Below the pieces are notes generated by a model. It did not search any database, was not told the DNA's origin, and saw only the letters and a program-made list of their open reading frames with translations. From contig NC_091117.1 in the NCBI RefSeq assembly GCF_040183065.1, positions 97,180,001 to 97,244,000 on the forward strand: a stretch of DNA of 64,000 nucleotides, given 5' to 3'. Shown one piece after another: positions 21,923-31,642 of the stretch (positions within the stretch are counted from its first letter, which is position 1; every line of letters begins with the position of its first letter). This DNA comes from Periplaneta americana (Eukaryota > Arthropoda > Insecta > Blattodea > Blattidae). A program made the position numbers and the translations under genes.

Positions 21923-23260
21923 CAGTAGCGTGCAAATTAATTCAAACACGACATATTTTTACATTTTCTGTCATTGTTGGCCTCACAGCTGCTCATACTG
22001 CTTTAATTGACATCTGTAGTACCTGTAATTCCATTGTTGAAGGTCTGTCATTATTTTTTTTATAATATGTGACATTTTGCATGTCGTTTTGTACTTATAA
22101 GCATTTCAGTTGTGTTGAAGACTTAATACTGCAATCCTGTGTACGTTCTGTCATCTTCACAAATGGATACAACTCCACGAAAACGGTCTAAAATTATAAC
22201 ATTAGCAGAGCATTCTTCTATGACACAGAGGCAAATTGCTGCAGAATGTCACATCGGTTTGGCTACTGTTAATTCGATCACAAAACGATACAGGGAGACT
22301 GGATCCATCACACCCCAGAAAAAGGAAACTATGGCCGGAAAAGGAAGACTTCACCTGCAGATGATCGTTTAATTGTCAGGAAAAGTAAATTAAATCCTAA
22401 CTGCTGTCGACTTAACCCGCGAGTTAATGGCTACCACTGGGGCGAATATTCAAGTCACAACAGTGCGGCATAGCCTTTTGGAAGCTGGACGAAGGGCTCG
22501 TAAGCCTATTAAGAAGCAACTGCTAACCCCTGTTATGTGCAAAAAACGCTTAATGTGGGCAAAATTACATCAACACTGGACAGTGAATGACTGGAAGAAT
22601 GTACTTTTTTCCGATGAGTCTCATTTCGAGGTCAACGGCCACCGTGTTTCTTACGTACGGAAACGATCCGAAAAAGTAACAGCAGCTCATCTCCAACAAG
22701 CACCCAAATACCCCCCTAAAGTAATGTTTTGGGGTTGTTTTACACATGAAGGGCCTGGAGCATTAATACCTATCAAGGGAATGATGAATTCTGACAAATA
22801 TATTCACTTATTGGAAACCAGAATCGTATCCCAGCTGCAAAAATCATTTCCGGATGGCAGAGGTGTGTTCCAACAAGACCTGGCACCATGCCATACGTCT
22901 CGAAAAACTACAGAATTCTTCAACAAGAAGAATATTCAGGTACTCCCCTGGCCAGGCAACTCACCCGACACCAACCCCATTGAGAACTTGTGGTCAATAT
23001 GCAAATGAAGAATGCAAAAAATGGATTGTTCTACAAAGGAGAAGATGATTTCTGCCCTCATTGGTGTATGGTTTCGTGATGAAGAAATGAAGAATATTTG
23101 TGGGAAATTAGTGGAATCCATGCCAAATCGTCTCAGAGCTGTTATTAGGAACAAGGGAGGCCACATAGATTACTGAGGTATGTCTTAGATCCTATTTTTA
23201 TCCCGTTTGAGTGTTTTTGCATAAGTAATTACGTTGTTCGGATTAATTTGCATGCTACTG
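21923..23260 (+). mobile_element. Tc1 element, full length (1338 bp)
   Basis: TA flanks at 21921-21922 and 23261-23262. The terminal repeats read CAGTAGCGTGCAAATTAATT on the left and CAGTAGCATGCAAATTAATC as the complement of the right. It encodes a nearly complete DD34E transposase (22163-23176) on the plus strand. It landed inside the uncharacterised transposon gene. Confidence 0.95.
22163..23176 (+). pseudogene. Tc1 transposase (DD34E), one in-frame stop plus two compensating frameshifts
   Basis: The N-terminus MDTTPRKRSKIITLAEHSSM leads into a paired-like helix-turn-helix (MTQRQIAAECHIGLATVNSI). Between about 22330 and 22410 the frame is lost and regained, consistent with two compensating indels. 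From 22427 the frame carries all three catalytic acids: VLFSDESHFEV, FQQDLAPCHT and SPDTNPIENLW, with 34 residues between the second Asp and the Glu. A TGA at 23006-23008 replaces the Arg expected in ICK-R-MQKM, and the same frame then reads on to GGHIDY and the stop at 23174-23176. A young, only lightly damaged copy. Confidence 0.93.
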
Positions 23261-23490
23261 TACACTCTTCTAATCTGTGCTTTGTGTAGTCGATGTAGAG
23301 CTGGAAGTTCAAGTCATGTGTCCGAGTAGGTCGGGCAAAAAACATTCAAAGATTCTCCCTGGTGAAGAGGACCTTTCTCATGTAAAATTTGAACAAATAC
23401 TTTAGATTTTGCCTCAAGCTACATTGAAGACCAATGGAATAAGAGTTTATTATGAATTTCCAAGTGAGATTGATGTGTTTGAAAACCAAT

Positions 23491-25320
23491 AATAATTTTA
23501 TATTTATTAAGAGATTTTGTTTACTTATTGTAGTTATATTTTTGCATAAGAGTACATTAAAGTTCATTATGCTGTAATATAAATGTAACAACCATTCTTA
23601 TGCAATAACACATCATTTAGATTTCGTAAATGTGTATTCAGTTGAAGAGTATAACACACGTAACATCTAGTGTAACATATGTAACATAAGGAAAGGCCTT
23701 ATACTTTTTGAATGTGGTTCCTGATTTATATCTTCTTTACGTCAGTTTCAACATAAGATCTTTGACATTGCCACAAAAAATATTGAAATTCTAATGTTAT
23801 GCTCTTCACAGAAATTTACAACTTAAAGAGACTACATGTCATTGCAAGTCCATTTTTTGTAACGTAGATACATAACAGCCAATTATGAAGAGATATTCGG
23901 TGATTCATTGAAATTTATATGATGTACGTATATGCTATATGGGAAATAAATTAATCTGTATTTGGTGAATAATGTAAGGTTTTTTTCCTAGGCCTATATC
24001 ATTTTCAGATTATTATAGGATTTTAAATACAGTCTGAATGTAACATACATAACCATGGAATGGCTTTAAACTAAATAAAGGTTATTCATAAAACTAACTG
24101 AAAGAAAAATTATTTTTATGAAGCTTAAAGGTGAGTTTCATAAAAAGGAATGTTTAAAAATTTACTGTGTTTGACTGCTTATAATTAGAGGGTGATGTTG
24201 ATGACCTAAAAATCTACTTAAAATGATCATTAAAATGCCCTTAAACTAATGGAAAAATGACATATAATTAAAAGAAAATGACAATAAATGTTATTCACCA
24301 TACTCGCACCACAACTTCTTAAAAATTAGTCACCTTGTTTCAATGACTGCCCTGCAAATCTTGGAGAGAGGAGCCAACTTCCTGGAATTTGGCTAAGATA
24401 AAGGAAAAGAACATGCAACAAAATGAAGGTTTTAAGGGAAAACTATAGATTTTAATGAGGGTTTATAATGTGTTTCAGTCAGGGGTGGTCCATATCAGTG
24501 CCTTCATTCTCCGTTTCCTCCTCCTTCCGCACTTCACTTTTGTTACCAGATCTTCCAGATGAGGGAGTGTGAATGACAAAATAAATTGTGGGCACAACAT
24601 GCATTCTTGCAATATTTATGATAAAAATACTGGCTACTGCAGTAGACATCCCTTCCGAACCATGGTGAGGACACAACATCCTGTCCAGGACATGGTGAAA
24701 GTTTCCCCCCTTTCAAACATGAATTCTAAAGACACTCTCGTACTGACAAAAGAACAGAAACAGTCAAAGTTCTCACGTAAATTAAGCTGCCGTGAAGCAT
24801 TTTATATTACTTCAGTTGTGTGAAGTGAAGCCTTCAGTGGAATGAGGGATGGACTTTAGAGTCTGTTCCAAACTATAAAACTCAAACCTCACTGTTATTT
24901 ACTTATTCAGTAGGTAATTACTACTGACCTATTTGGTTAGAAAATGATTTAACAGACCTATTGGTAAAGAAGAAAGTAAAATGCATTCCAAATGATCTAA
25001 AAGTTCTTCAAAATATTAAAAATGGTCAAAAAAATGCCGAAAAAAAAAACAAACATGACCTATTAGTTCAAAAACATTGATATTAACATGGAAATAATTT
25101 TTATATTAACAGGCATTGTCCTAATGTGAAAAATAAGATGACTTTTCATCAACATCAGCTCCCTACTTATAATTCTCTAAACAGTGATAAACAATTTTTC
25201 ACATTATAAAAAGCTTGACAATTTATTTTCGAACTGGCACAAACTTGTAATTCTAATTTCATTACAACAGTGGAGCATCTGTTCCTGCTAATAACTTATA
25301 AAAAAGTATATCATTATCTT
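23491..25320. other. No recognised gene
   Basis: A long A+T-rich stretch. It holds two further GTAACATA-type words (23656-23690 and about 24040) that may belong to the uncharacterised transposon at 21340-23490. Short frames near 24480-24820 have no motif I recognise. No exon with convincing splice signals was found. Confidence 0.55.
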
Positions 25321-25861
25321 GATAGATAGGCTACTGTGATCTCTCCAAAGCTTTGGATTGTATTAATCATAAAATTCTACTACAGAAATTAGAATACTGT
25401 GGTATTAAAGATACAGTATACCAGTGGTTTGAGTTATACCTCCTAAACAGAAAACAAAAAGTTGAAATCAATGCATTCAGTAACTCCTTTAAATCTACTT
25501 CAACATGGTGAAATGTTCATACAGGGGTCCCGCAAGGATCTATTAGGGCCTCTTCTTTTTCTAATTTTTATAAATTATCTTAGTCCTTTAATAAAAGGAG
25601 CAGGTTATCCTGCACTATTTGCAGATGACACAAGTATCATAATTACAGACAACTTTGCCACATTCAAATATAAAACATAAACAATTCTACTTAAAAGTTA
25701 TGACTAGCATTAAACATTAATAAAGCTAACATAATTCAGGGATTCTTTTATTATAGCATATCGCTTAATTTTCGTCAAGTGTGACAAACGATGATGTCAC
25801 AACATGGCAGTAGTTACGTCACAACATGGCCGACGTAAACCAACACGACGAGTAAATAAAA

Positions 25862-26526
25862 CTATCTAAAAAGAATAATCACACAAATTGACGATATCCC
25901 ATTCTGGAACAGAGCCCATCCACTCTTATACAAAATAGGATATCAGCAAAACAATTTCACAACATCCCATTCTGGAATACAACCCATCTGCTCTTATACA
26001 AAATAGGATATCATCAACACAATCCCATTATCTAAAAAGCAATAATCACATAAATTGACGATATCCCATTCTGGAACAGAGCCCACCTGCTTTTATCCAA
26101 AATAGGATATCAGCAAAACAATTTCACAACAACCCATTCTGGAATACAACCCATCCGCTCGTATTCAAAATAGGATATCATCAACACGATTCCATTATCT
26201 AAAAAGCAATAATCACACAAATTGACGATATCCCATTCTGGAACACAGCCCATCCGCTTTTATCCAAAATAGGATATCAGCAAAACAATTTCACAACATC
26301 CCATTCTGGAATACAACCCATCCGCTTGTATTCAAAATAGGATATCATCAACACGATCCCATTATCTAAAAAGCAATAATCACACAAATTGACGATATCC
26401 CATTCTGGAACAGAGCCCATCCATTCTTATCCAAAATAGGATATCAGCAAAACAATTTCACAACATCCCATTCTGGAATACAACCCATCCGTTCTTATTC
26501 AAAATAGGATATCAACACAATCCCAT
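25862..26526. repeat. Tandem array, four units of exactly 167 bp
   Basis: The word ACGATATCCCATTCTGGAAC starts units at 25891, 26058, 26225 and 26392, a constant spacing of 167. Each unit is two related halves of ~80 bp, each containing CCCATTCTGGAA and AAAATAGGATATCA. The GATATCC / GGATATC words make each half partly palindromic. The word ATAGGATATC recurs (with a mismatch at the left) at the element's own ends. Confidence 0.95.
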
Positions 26527-26598
26527 ACGTGAAATTTTGGCAATTCGACACTATACACAGCAGAGAAAACACACTTATATCATTGAATTCACAGTATT

Positions 26599-26943
26599 CG
26601 ACCTCATATCACTGAAATATCACCTCAACTAACCCACTAACCTTCCCACATACATCGACCTCATGTCACTAAGATATCACCTCAACTAACCCACTAACAT
26701 TCTCACATACGTCGACCTCATGTCACTGAGATATCACCTCAACTAACCCTCTAACCTTCTCACATACGTCGACCTCATGTCACTGAGGTATCACCTCAAC
26801 TAATCCACTAACCTTCTCACAAACGTCGACCTCATGTCACTGAAACATCACCTCAACTAACCCACTAACCTTCTCACATAAGTCGACCTCATGTCACTGA
26901 GATATCACCTCAACTAACCCCCTAACCTTCTCACATACGTCGA
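26599..26943. repeat. Tandem array, six units of exactly 57 bp
   Basis: CGACCTCATGTCACTGAG-like words begin at 26599, 26656, 26713, 26770, 26827, 26884 and (partial) 26941, a constant spacing of 57. Units contain ATATCACCTCAACTAACCCA and ACCTTCTCACATACGT. The frame is not maintained in a way that suggests protein coding. Confidence 0.95.
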
Positions 26944-27561
26944 CCTTGTTCAGCCCTCCGTTTCACTCCTCTTGGGCCAGAAACACACTCCATAGCCAAA
27001 CAAATCACCAGTAGCACAACTGTTCACGAATTGAACAAATAATAGAATGATTTACACACCATCCAAACACATGCTTTACCCGTATGCCATTCAAACCTCA
27101 TTAGTACCAACCACCAATAAAATTTACACTTATACCAACCTAACCACAGGAATTCACAGTGACCTCTACATTTTTACCCGGAAAAACAAAATGTAACCCT
27201 ACTAACCGATGACGTCAATCTTATGACATCACCCTATTCCCCAATCTAGCTAACATATATTCTCATAAACATACTACCGATATCCTATAGTCATATAGAC
27301 CCCATAATTCAATCTCTCAAACGTTAGACAACTAGTCTATCAACAATATACCCCTACTAGAAACATAACCAAATTTCTTGGTTTGCATATTAATAATATA
27401 TTAAACTGGAAAAATCGGATAAACTCCAGAACATGGATTGCGCCCTTTCCCTCTTACTTCAAAATTCCAACCTTGTGCACACAAAATAAATTATTGGAAC
27501 TGAAAAGTGCCTTCTCGTAAATATAATGATGCGCATTCGACAAACGCAGACAAATCTGCTC

Positions 27562-27661
27562 TGTTTAGTATTTTAAGACATAATTTGGTAGGTGCAATCC
27601 GTGTTCTAAAATTTTAGAACACGGATTGCACCTACCAAATTATGTCTTAAAATACCAAACA
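27562..27661. repeat. Spacer-less palindrome, 50-bp arms
   Basis: The 50 bases at 27562-27611 are the reverse complement of 27612-27661 with a single mismatch (TTTAG versus TTTGG). The centre is TTCTAAAATTTTAGAA. The right arm abuts a LINE A fragment directly. It may be a biological snap-back structure or a foldback artefact of sequencing or assembly. Confidence 0.95.
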
Positions 27662-27840
27662 TTTTCCTAAGAACCTTATTCTCAGACACCCTTTAATTTG
27701 CTTTTTTTTTTCTCAAAGTGAGAGTCCAAGTTTCACAACCATAAAGAACAACCGGTAATATAAGTGTTTTATAAATTCTAACCTTCAGATTTTTTTACAG
27801 CAGACTAGATGACGAAAGCGTCTCGACCGAATAACTGTAT
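27662..27840 (-). pseudogene. RTE-like LINE family A fragment (C-terminal part)
   Basis: The plus-strand text CCTAAGAACCTTATTCTCAG through AGTGAGAGTCCAAGTTTCAC is the complement of 57530-57715 in the near-full-length LINE A (region LSSSLLSKNLKVRIYKTVIL to FENKVLRKI). It begins exactly at the palindrome edge and fades at about 27840. It lies in the presumed first intron of the yurt-like gene. Confidence 0.85.
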
Positions 27841-28233
27841 GATATTTATGAAAACTCGAAGAGCAAGCTCTACCTTGACATGTGCTACTGAATTTCTGCA
27901 TATTATAACTTGTCTACTTTCATAGAAAAGTAAACCCATATCTAGGCTAATTTGCAAACCAGTCAGTAACATTAATTTCTATGATATTCCTACTGACTAC
28001 ACTATGTTATGCAGTTTTTGGTTTCATGCGAAGCAAACTCAATAGGTAGGTAACGAATCTTATCAAAATTAGCCTGTTCTCAATAATGCCTCAATATGAC
28101 TAGAAAATAAGCATGTAATCCCGCTAATCAACTGTGATCTGCTGGAAAATGGAGGAGAAATTTACCCTAATATGATCTGTAGTCTAATTACCATGTCGGA
28201 TTCTACAGTTACACCCACTAATATAATACGTAC
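27841..28233 (-). other. Proximal part of the presumed yurt intron 1
   Basis: The GTACGT donor is at 28228-28233 (minus strand). No other motif was recognised. No second yurt exon was found in the window, so the intron probably continues to or beyond the left edge of the window. Confidence 0.6.
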
Positions 28234-28386
28234 CGATAAATCTATGGAGAGATCAGTTCCATCAAGTAGAATAACTCTGCATTGAACGAGATGTTTGTTT
28301 GGGATTAGGCGTTGAGATCCGGACTTTATTTGTGTCGAACCTTTTTGGGCATTTCGTCCTTTCCTCCGGCTTAAAAATCTCAACAT
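28234..28386 (-). CDS. yrt: Yurt / EPB41L5-like FERM protein, first coding exon
   Basis: Starting at ATG (28386-28384) the minus strand reads MLRFLSRRKGRNAQKG, a basic linker, then NKHLVQCRVILLDGTDLSID and LS, 51 codons. Next comes a strong donor TCG|GTACGT. EPB41L5 and Drosophila Yurt begin with a short MLxFxxRR leader, then CRVxLLDGTDxSxxL, the first strands of the FERM F1 lobe. The exon boundary falls right after that strand pair, where the family continues with KKAxGxxL. Yurt proteins sit at the basolateral membrane, limit Crumbs activity and support septate junctions. The remaining exons are outside the window. The start is chosen because it gives the family's conserved leader. This is the only part of the gene I can see. 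Confidence 0.85.
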
Positions 28387-28720
28387 TTTTTTGTGTCCGA
28401 GGCTCCAAATATGTAAACTGATGTAACCAATTCAATAAAATTATATAAGGCACACAATTATAAATCCCTACATTAATTTACTGCGTACACAAAATTACAA
28501 AACAATACACTTAAAAAAATACTGTCTTCCACCTTAACAACCACACTAACACGCAAGGTAACTGGAATATAACACGGAAGACAATTCAGTTAACCTTTAC
28601 AGCCGATTAAACATACTTTTGCGCATAGTTCTGCGCACAGAGTAGGTAAACAACATTCTCCTCATTCCCGTTATCATATGGCCCAGTTATATTTTACACG
28701 AAGCCAGTAGAGTTAGAGGC
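28387..28720 (-). promoter_or_regulatory. Probable 5' UTR and promoter region of the yurt-like gene
   Basis: This region lies directly upstream of the exon on the minus strand. It includes a GC-containing imperfect palindrome TGCGCATAGTTCTGCGCA at about 28619-28636. No TATA box at a set distance was evident, and the transcription start is unknown. Confidence 0.35.
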
Positions 28721-29884
28721 CAGCAGTGCAGCCAAGCCCACAGCATGGAAAATCCTAACAAGGCAATATAAATATCCCTACAGCTCTAAAATAAAGCCCG
28801 GTAGAGACGGTGCTTGTTTTCTTGCCTGTTTCCTTACTAGCTAGCAAGCTGGGTACCATGGTGGATACGATGCTGGCTTTGGTGTTGGCTACGGTGATGG
28901 TTGTTGTTTTCACGGAAATGGCTCTTTTCACAGTTCGAATTGGAAAATCATCTCCTGTTTCATCTGTTCCCAACACTCATGGTCAAAAAGAAACTAAAAC
29001 GTGAGTGGAAAACAATTAAAGTCCTACATATCCAAATGTCATAATAAGGTACTTAAGCCATAAGTGAAAAACAGCTAAAATCCGATATTTAATTGCTGTT
29101 AGTTAGAAACTGAAGAATATAGAAAAAACAGGTTTAAGCCTGGTTCAGACGGTGGGTGTTTCTGTGATGGATTCCAAGGCGGCTGCGCGGATGGGTCGCC
29201 TGCGTGCTGACTGGCTGGCTCCCGTATTGCCTACGGTGATGGTAGTTGTTGACAATATTTTGACATTTTCAATATTATTATAGAAAAAATATTTTTCTTC
29301 GTAAATTTTCGAAACTTTATAACAACCCTGCACAACGTATCATGACACTTTGGGTAATCCCCTAGATTATCTTTCCTTTAGCAAATTCTTGGCACTATTA
29401 AATGATGTAGGATAAAGTTTGAGGTGTACCAGTCAACGAGTTAGAAAGTTCTTCTCTTTCTACTCGTTGGTACCAGTACAAATATTCTGCCGGGACCCGC
29501 GCATTTTTTTAAGCAAAGCGTGGAGCGCTGAAGCAAGACCGTTCTTTTATTATATTTGCTTTACCTTCGCTGCAGGAACTGTGCAGCAAATCCAAACACC
29601 GCGTTAAACTATTAGATGCATTTAAATATCGTTATTTACGCATTAAAAGTGATGCTGTAGCCTTTCCTGAAGTGATTTGTGCAGTTACAAGCCTTACAAG
29701 AATGCATCATTATGATAGATTCATCAACTGCACACTGGATACATTCGCAATCACTATCAAACTACCTGTTAAATGCCACACTTGCCACAATGATGACGAT
29801 GCGCGAAGGGTTTCAATTTTATACAGGCACAGCAGCGCTCGCTGTGCGTCTAGGTAAGTAATTATAACGTCATTGATATTATTA
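28721..29884. other. Intergenic stretch with decayed repeat pieces
   Basis: Two passages resemble each other: GACGGTG...GGCTACGGTGATGGTTGTTG (28807-28908) and GACGGTG...GCCTACGGTGATGGTAGTTG (29150-29250). This suggests relics of one DNA element whose ends read AGCCYGGTWSAGACGGTG. An imperfect hairpin, GGTGTACCAGTCAACGAG against CTCGTTGGTACCAG, lies at 29428-29477. No intact gene. Confidence 0.45.
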
Positions 29885-29911
29885 TAGTTGTTTTTAGTCA
29901 ACTGTCCGAAG

Positions 29912-30840
29912 CAGTGGCGGCTCGTGCCTTTCTTGAATGGGTGTTCACAAAAAAATATGAGTAATGAACACACTGATATATTCTCGTATAGCTGAGTCAC
30001 ACGTCAGAGATAAATGAGTTCTAATATTCATGCACCAAATCTACGCATATGAAACCAAAATTAAAACCATTAAACAAGAGTAAAATTAAGTCATAGGACT
30101 CATCTTCACTGCTGTTGTAGATGGTGTTGAAGATCTGGATTTATTTGTAGAGAAACTCCATGCGCCTAGTTTTGAGAGATGCAAACTTATCAATAACTTT
30201 ATCTTGTTTAGAAGTTCCCCCCCCCCACTGCCAACATAGCCAATGTACTTAATCGGTCTTCTGTCATGATGTTACGGAGGAATGTTTTAATCCTCTTGTA
30301 ATTTAACACACATCCGTTTCCAAACTTGAAGTGTTACTGTTTCAACTCTAAATATGCACCAATGCAGCTTGTATTTTCCTTACTTTGCTGAATAAAAGAC
30401 AACAGAATTAGCCCCCGCGCATAATGGTATTTTGAAAAGAAAAAGTAAAGAGAGAAAATGAGGAAAGAGGGAGAAAGGAACAGGATGCCAGACCCAAGAG
30501 AGATGGGGCATCTCTGTTTCTCTGTCACTAGCACGTTAAGACTTGTGCGAGCCAGAGCTATTGTAACCATTGTAACAAACCAGAAAATATTCTCGCCTCA
30601 GGCTATTCCACCCTGCTAGAGGAAAATTGTGCGAGCTGCTGTCAACCAGTCCAATGGAGATTTAAAGACACACGACACACGAACGGGACATTCTCTCGAG
30701 ACGAAAAATGTAGGAACGTCATTGCGCATTGGAAAGTAATATATGTACCGGTAATAATATTAATACAGTAATACGTATGATTATTGTTGGTTTTTAAGGT
30801 GTTCACGTGCTCCTGTGCTCATATAGAGGAACCGCCGCTG
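29912..30840. mobile_element. Non-autonomous hAT element (929 bp), ends CAGTGGCGGCTCGTG / CAGCGGCGGTTCC
   Basis: A perfect 8-bp target duplication GTCCGAAG is at 29904-29911 and 30841-30848. The terminal inverted repeat is CAGTGGCGGCT versus CAGCGGCGGTT, and a GGTGTTCACGTGCTC-like segment lies near each end. No transposase frame. It splits copy 2 of dispersed repeat R1. A C-run (about 30219-30227) and a decayed interior are present. Confidence 0.92.
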
Positions 30841-30995
30841 GTCCGAAGATAGGTTTGAACCTCACTTATGAGGCAACTAGGCCAGGAGATAATGGGGTAG
30901 GTGGCCAATTCCTTTCCCCTCCATTACATACATCGCTCACTATAGCTACGTATTACACTAGTCAGACTTCAGATGCATACAAACTATTGTTCTTC
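30841..30995 (+). repeat. Dispersed repeat R1, copy 2 (right part)
   Basis: Joined with 29885-29911 it reads AGTCAACTGTCCGAAG then ATAGGTTTGAACCTCAC and GATAATGGGGTAGG, parallel to copy 1 at 8722-8868. Its distal part GTCAGACTTCAGATGCATAC corresponds to 11109-11130. Confidence 0.85.
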
Positions 30996-31023
30996 CTCTG
31001 ACACAATATTATCACAGTCTACT

Positions 31024-31185
31024 ATATACAGTCACGAAGCTTGAGTTTTGAGGGTGCTAGAAACAATAGACTGTGACGGTACTATTTTGCATTGCCTGTA
31101 ATGAGGCGATATTAGCGAACCTAGTGGTGAGCAACTATCTAATGATTGCATATTTACAACGTATTGAGCTTCGCGACTGTATATA
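31024..31185. mobile_element. Small MITE (~160 bp), ends TATACAGTC-CGAAGCT
   Basis: The left reads ATATACAGTCACGAAGCTTG and the reverse complement of the right reads ATATACAGTCGCGAAGCTCA, so the inverted repeat is about 20-25 bp. TA-rich flanks suggest Tc1/mariner-type mobilisation. No coding capacity. Confidence 0.75.
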
Positions 31186-31439
31186 CTAGACTGTGATATC
31201 GTCAAGTGAGATATACTGCCTGATGTATGCCTACTTATCAGCCAGAATCTCAATCAGAGGATTTTCGGCCTATATAAATCCTTGTCTTTCATGTCAACAG
31301 TTACAGTAGAAGAGGAGGATATGAATGATTTGTATCTGTAAAAGTTACGATATTTTTTTTTTCTGTTCTTAATCTTACCCGTTTCTTTAGGTACGCTTTT
31401 TCTACTTGTAAATTGAATTTAGCGACTTTTTAGCATTTT

Positions 31440-31642
31440 GAAGTGACGATTGTTGGCTACTCTGATCTTCACTCACCTGGCAACACTGCGGCTAGAAAGA
31501 GTGACTTCCTGCTACTTCCGGTGTGTTGAAATAGGCCAAGATGGTGGTTTGTGCGTAATTTGTGCAATACTAAGTGGTCTGTTGTTAATGAACAGTAAAT
31601 CTTTGTTTCTTTTGTTGAATTTTTGTTAGGTCAAAACACAAT
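31440..31642 (+). promoter_or_regulatory. Probable promoter and 5' UTR of the MPLKIP-like gene
   Basis: It contains CTACTTCCGGTG (ETS-type core) at about 31511 and GGCCAAGATGGTGG (YY1-like, a common housekeeping start-site motif) at about 31535. The ATG in the YY1-like motif opens only a five-codon upstream frame. TTTTTGTTAG|GTCAAAA just before the start codon could be a 5'-UTR splice acceptor. Confidence 0.5.

Larger units (their letters stand above)
21340..23490 (+). pseudogene. Uncharacterised DDE-like transposon gene, decayed and split by a Tc1 element
   Basis: Left piece: a Lys/Arg/Glu-rich stretch (21370-21530), then ENKVKTVMPKSPSKMSAAMK at about 21620-21680, then after a GT...AG-like interval RIDLSHDKFSVWACMKEVM and VPIFADGCAPQFKHKY at about 21785-21922. 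Right piece after the Tc1: VMCPSRSGKKHSK and PGEEDLSHVKFEQIL at about 23315-23405. The motif F-x-DG-x-x-x-QFK is one I associate with an uncharacterised transposon protein family seen in insects and cnidarians, but I cannot name it. Repeated GTAACATACATAAC-like words occur near 21158, 23656-23690 and 24040. No function beyond a probable transposase-like role is claimed. Confidence 0.5.
25739..27302. mobile_element. Unclassified DNA element with 9-bp target duplication and two internal tandem arrays
   Basis: A 9-bp direct repeat CATAATTCA at 25730-25738 and 27303-27311 flanks the element and rejoins the RT frame of LINE C. The ends are weakly inverted: GGGATTCTTTTATTATAGCA versus the complement GGGTCTATATGACTATAGGA. 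No transposase is seen. The interior is mainly a 167-bp array (25862-26526) and a 57-bp array (26599-26943). A 9-bp duplication is typical of Mutator-like elements, but other superfamilies are possible. Confidence 0.75.
25325..27430 (+). pseudogene. LINE family C reverse-transcriptase remnant, split by a DNA element
   Basis: The plus strand reads CDLSKALDCINHKILLQKLE (RT domain 3-like), YQWFELYLLNRKQKVEINAF and the VPQGS motif at about 25525-25540 in shifted frames. An FADD-type core appears as LFADDTSIII at 25617-25645. After the inserted element (25739-27302) the RT tail resumes as TKFLGLHINNILNWKNRI (about 27370-27425). The order matches Jockey/CR1-type LINEs. Several frameshifts; non-functional. 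Confidence 0.75.

Noticed and set aside
23491-25320. Hidden host exon
   Set aside because: No open stretch combines splice signals with a recognisable protein motif.
25862-26943. CRISPR-like array
   Set aside because: Units are contiguous tandem repeats with no unique spacers, in a eukaryotic context.
28810-29004. 64-codon hydrophobic frame near the yurt exon
   Set aside because: Its DNA partly recurs at 29150-29250 without a conserved frame, which points to a decayed repeat.
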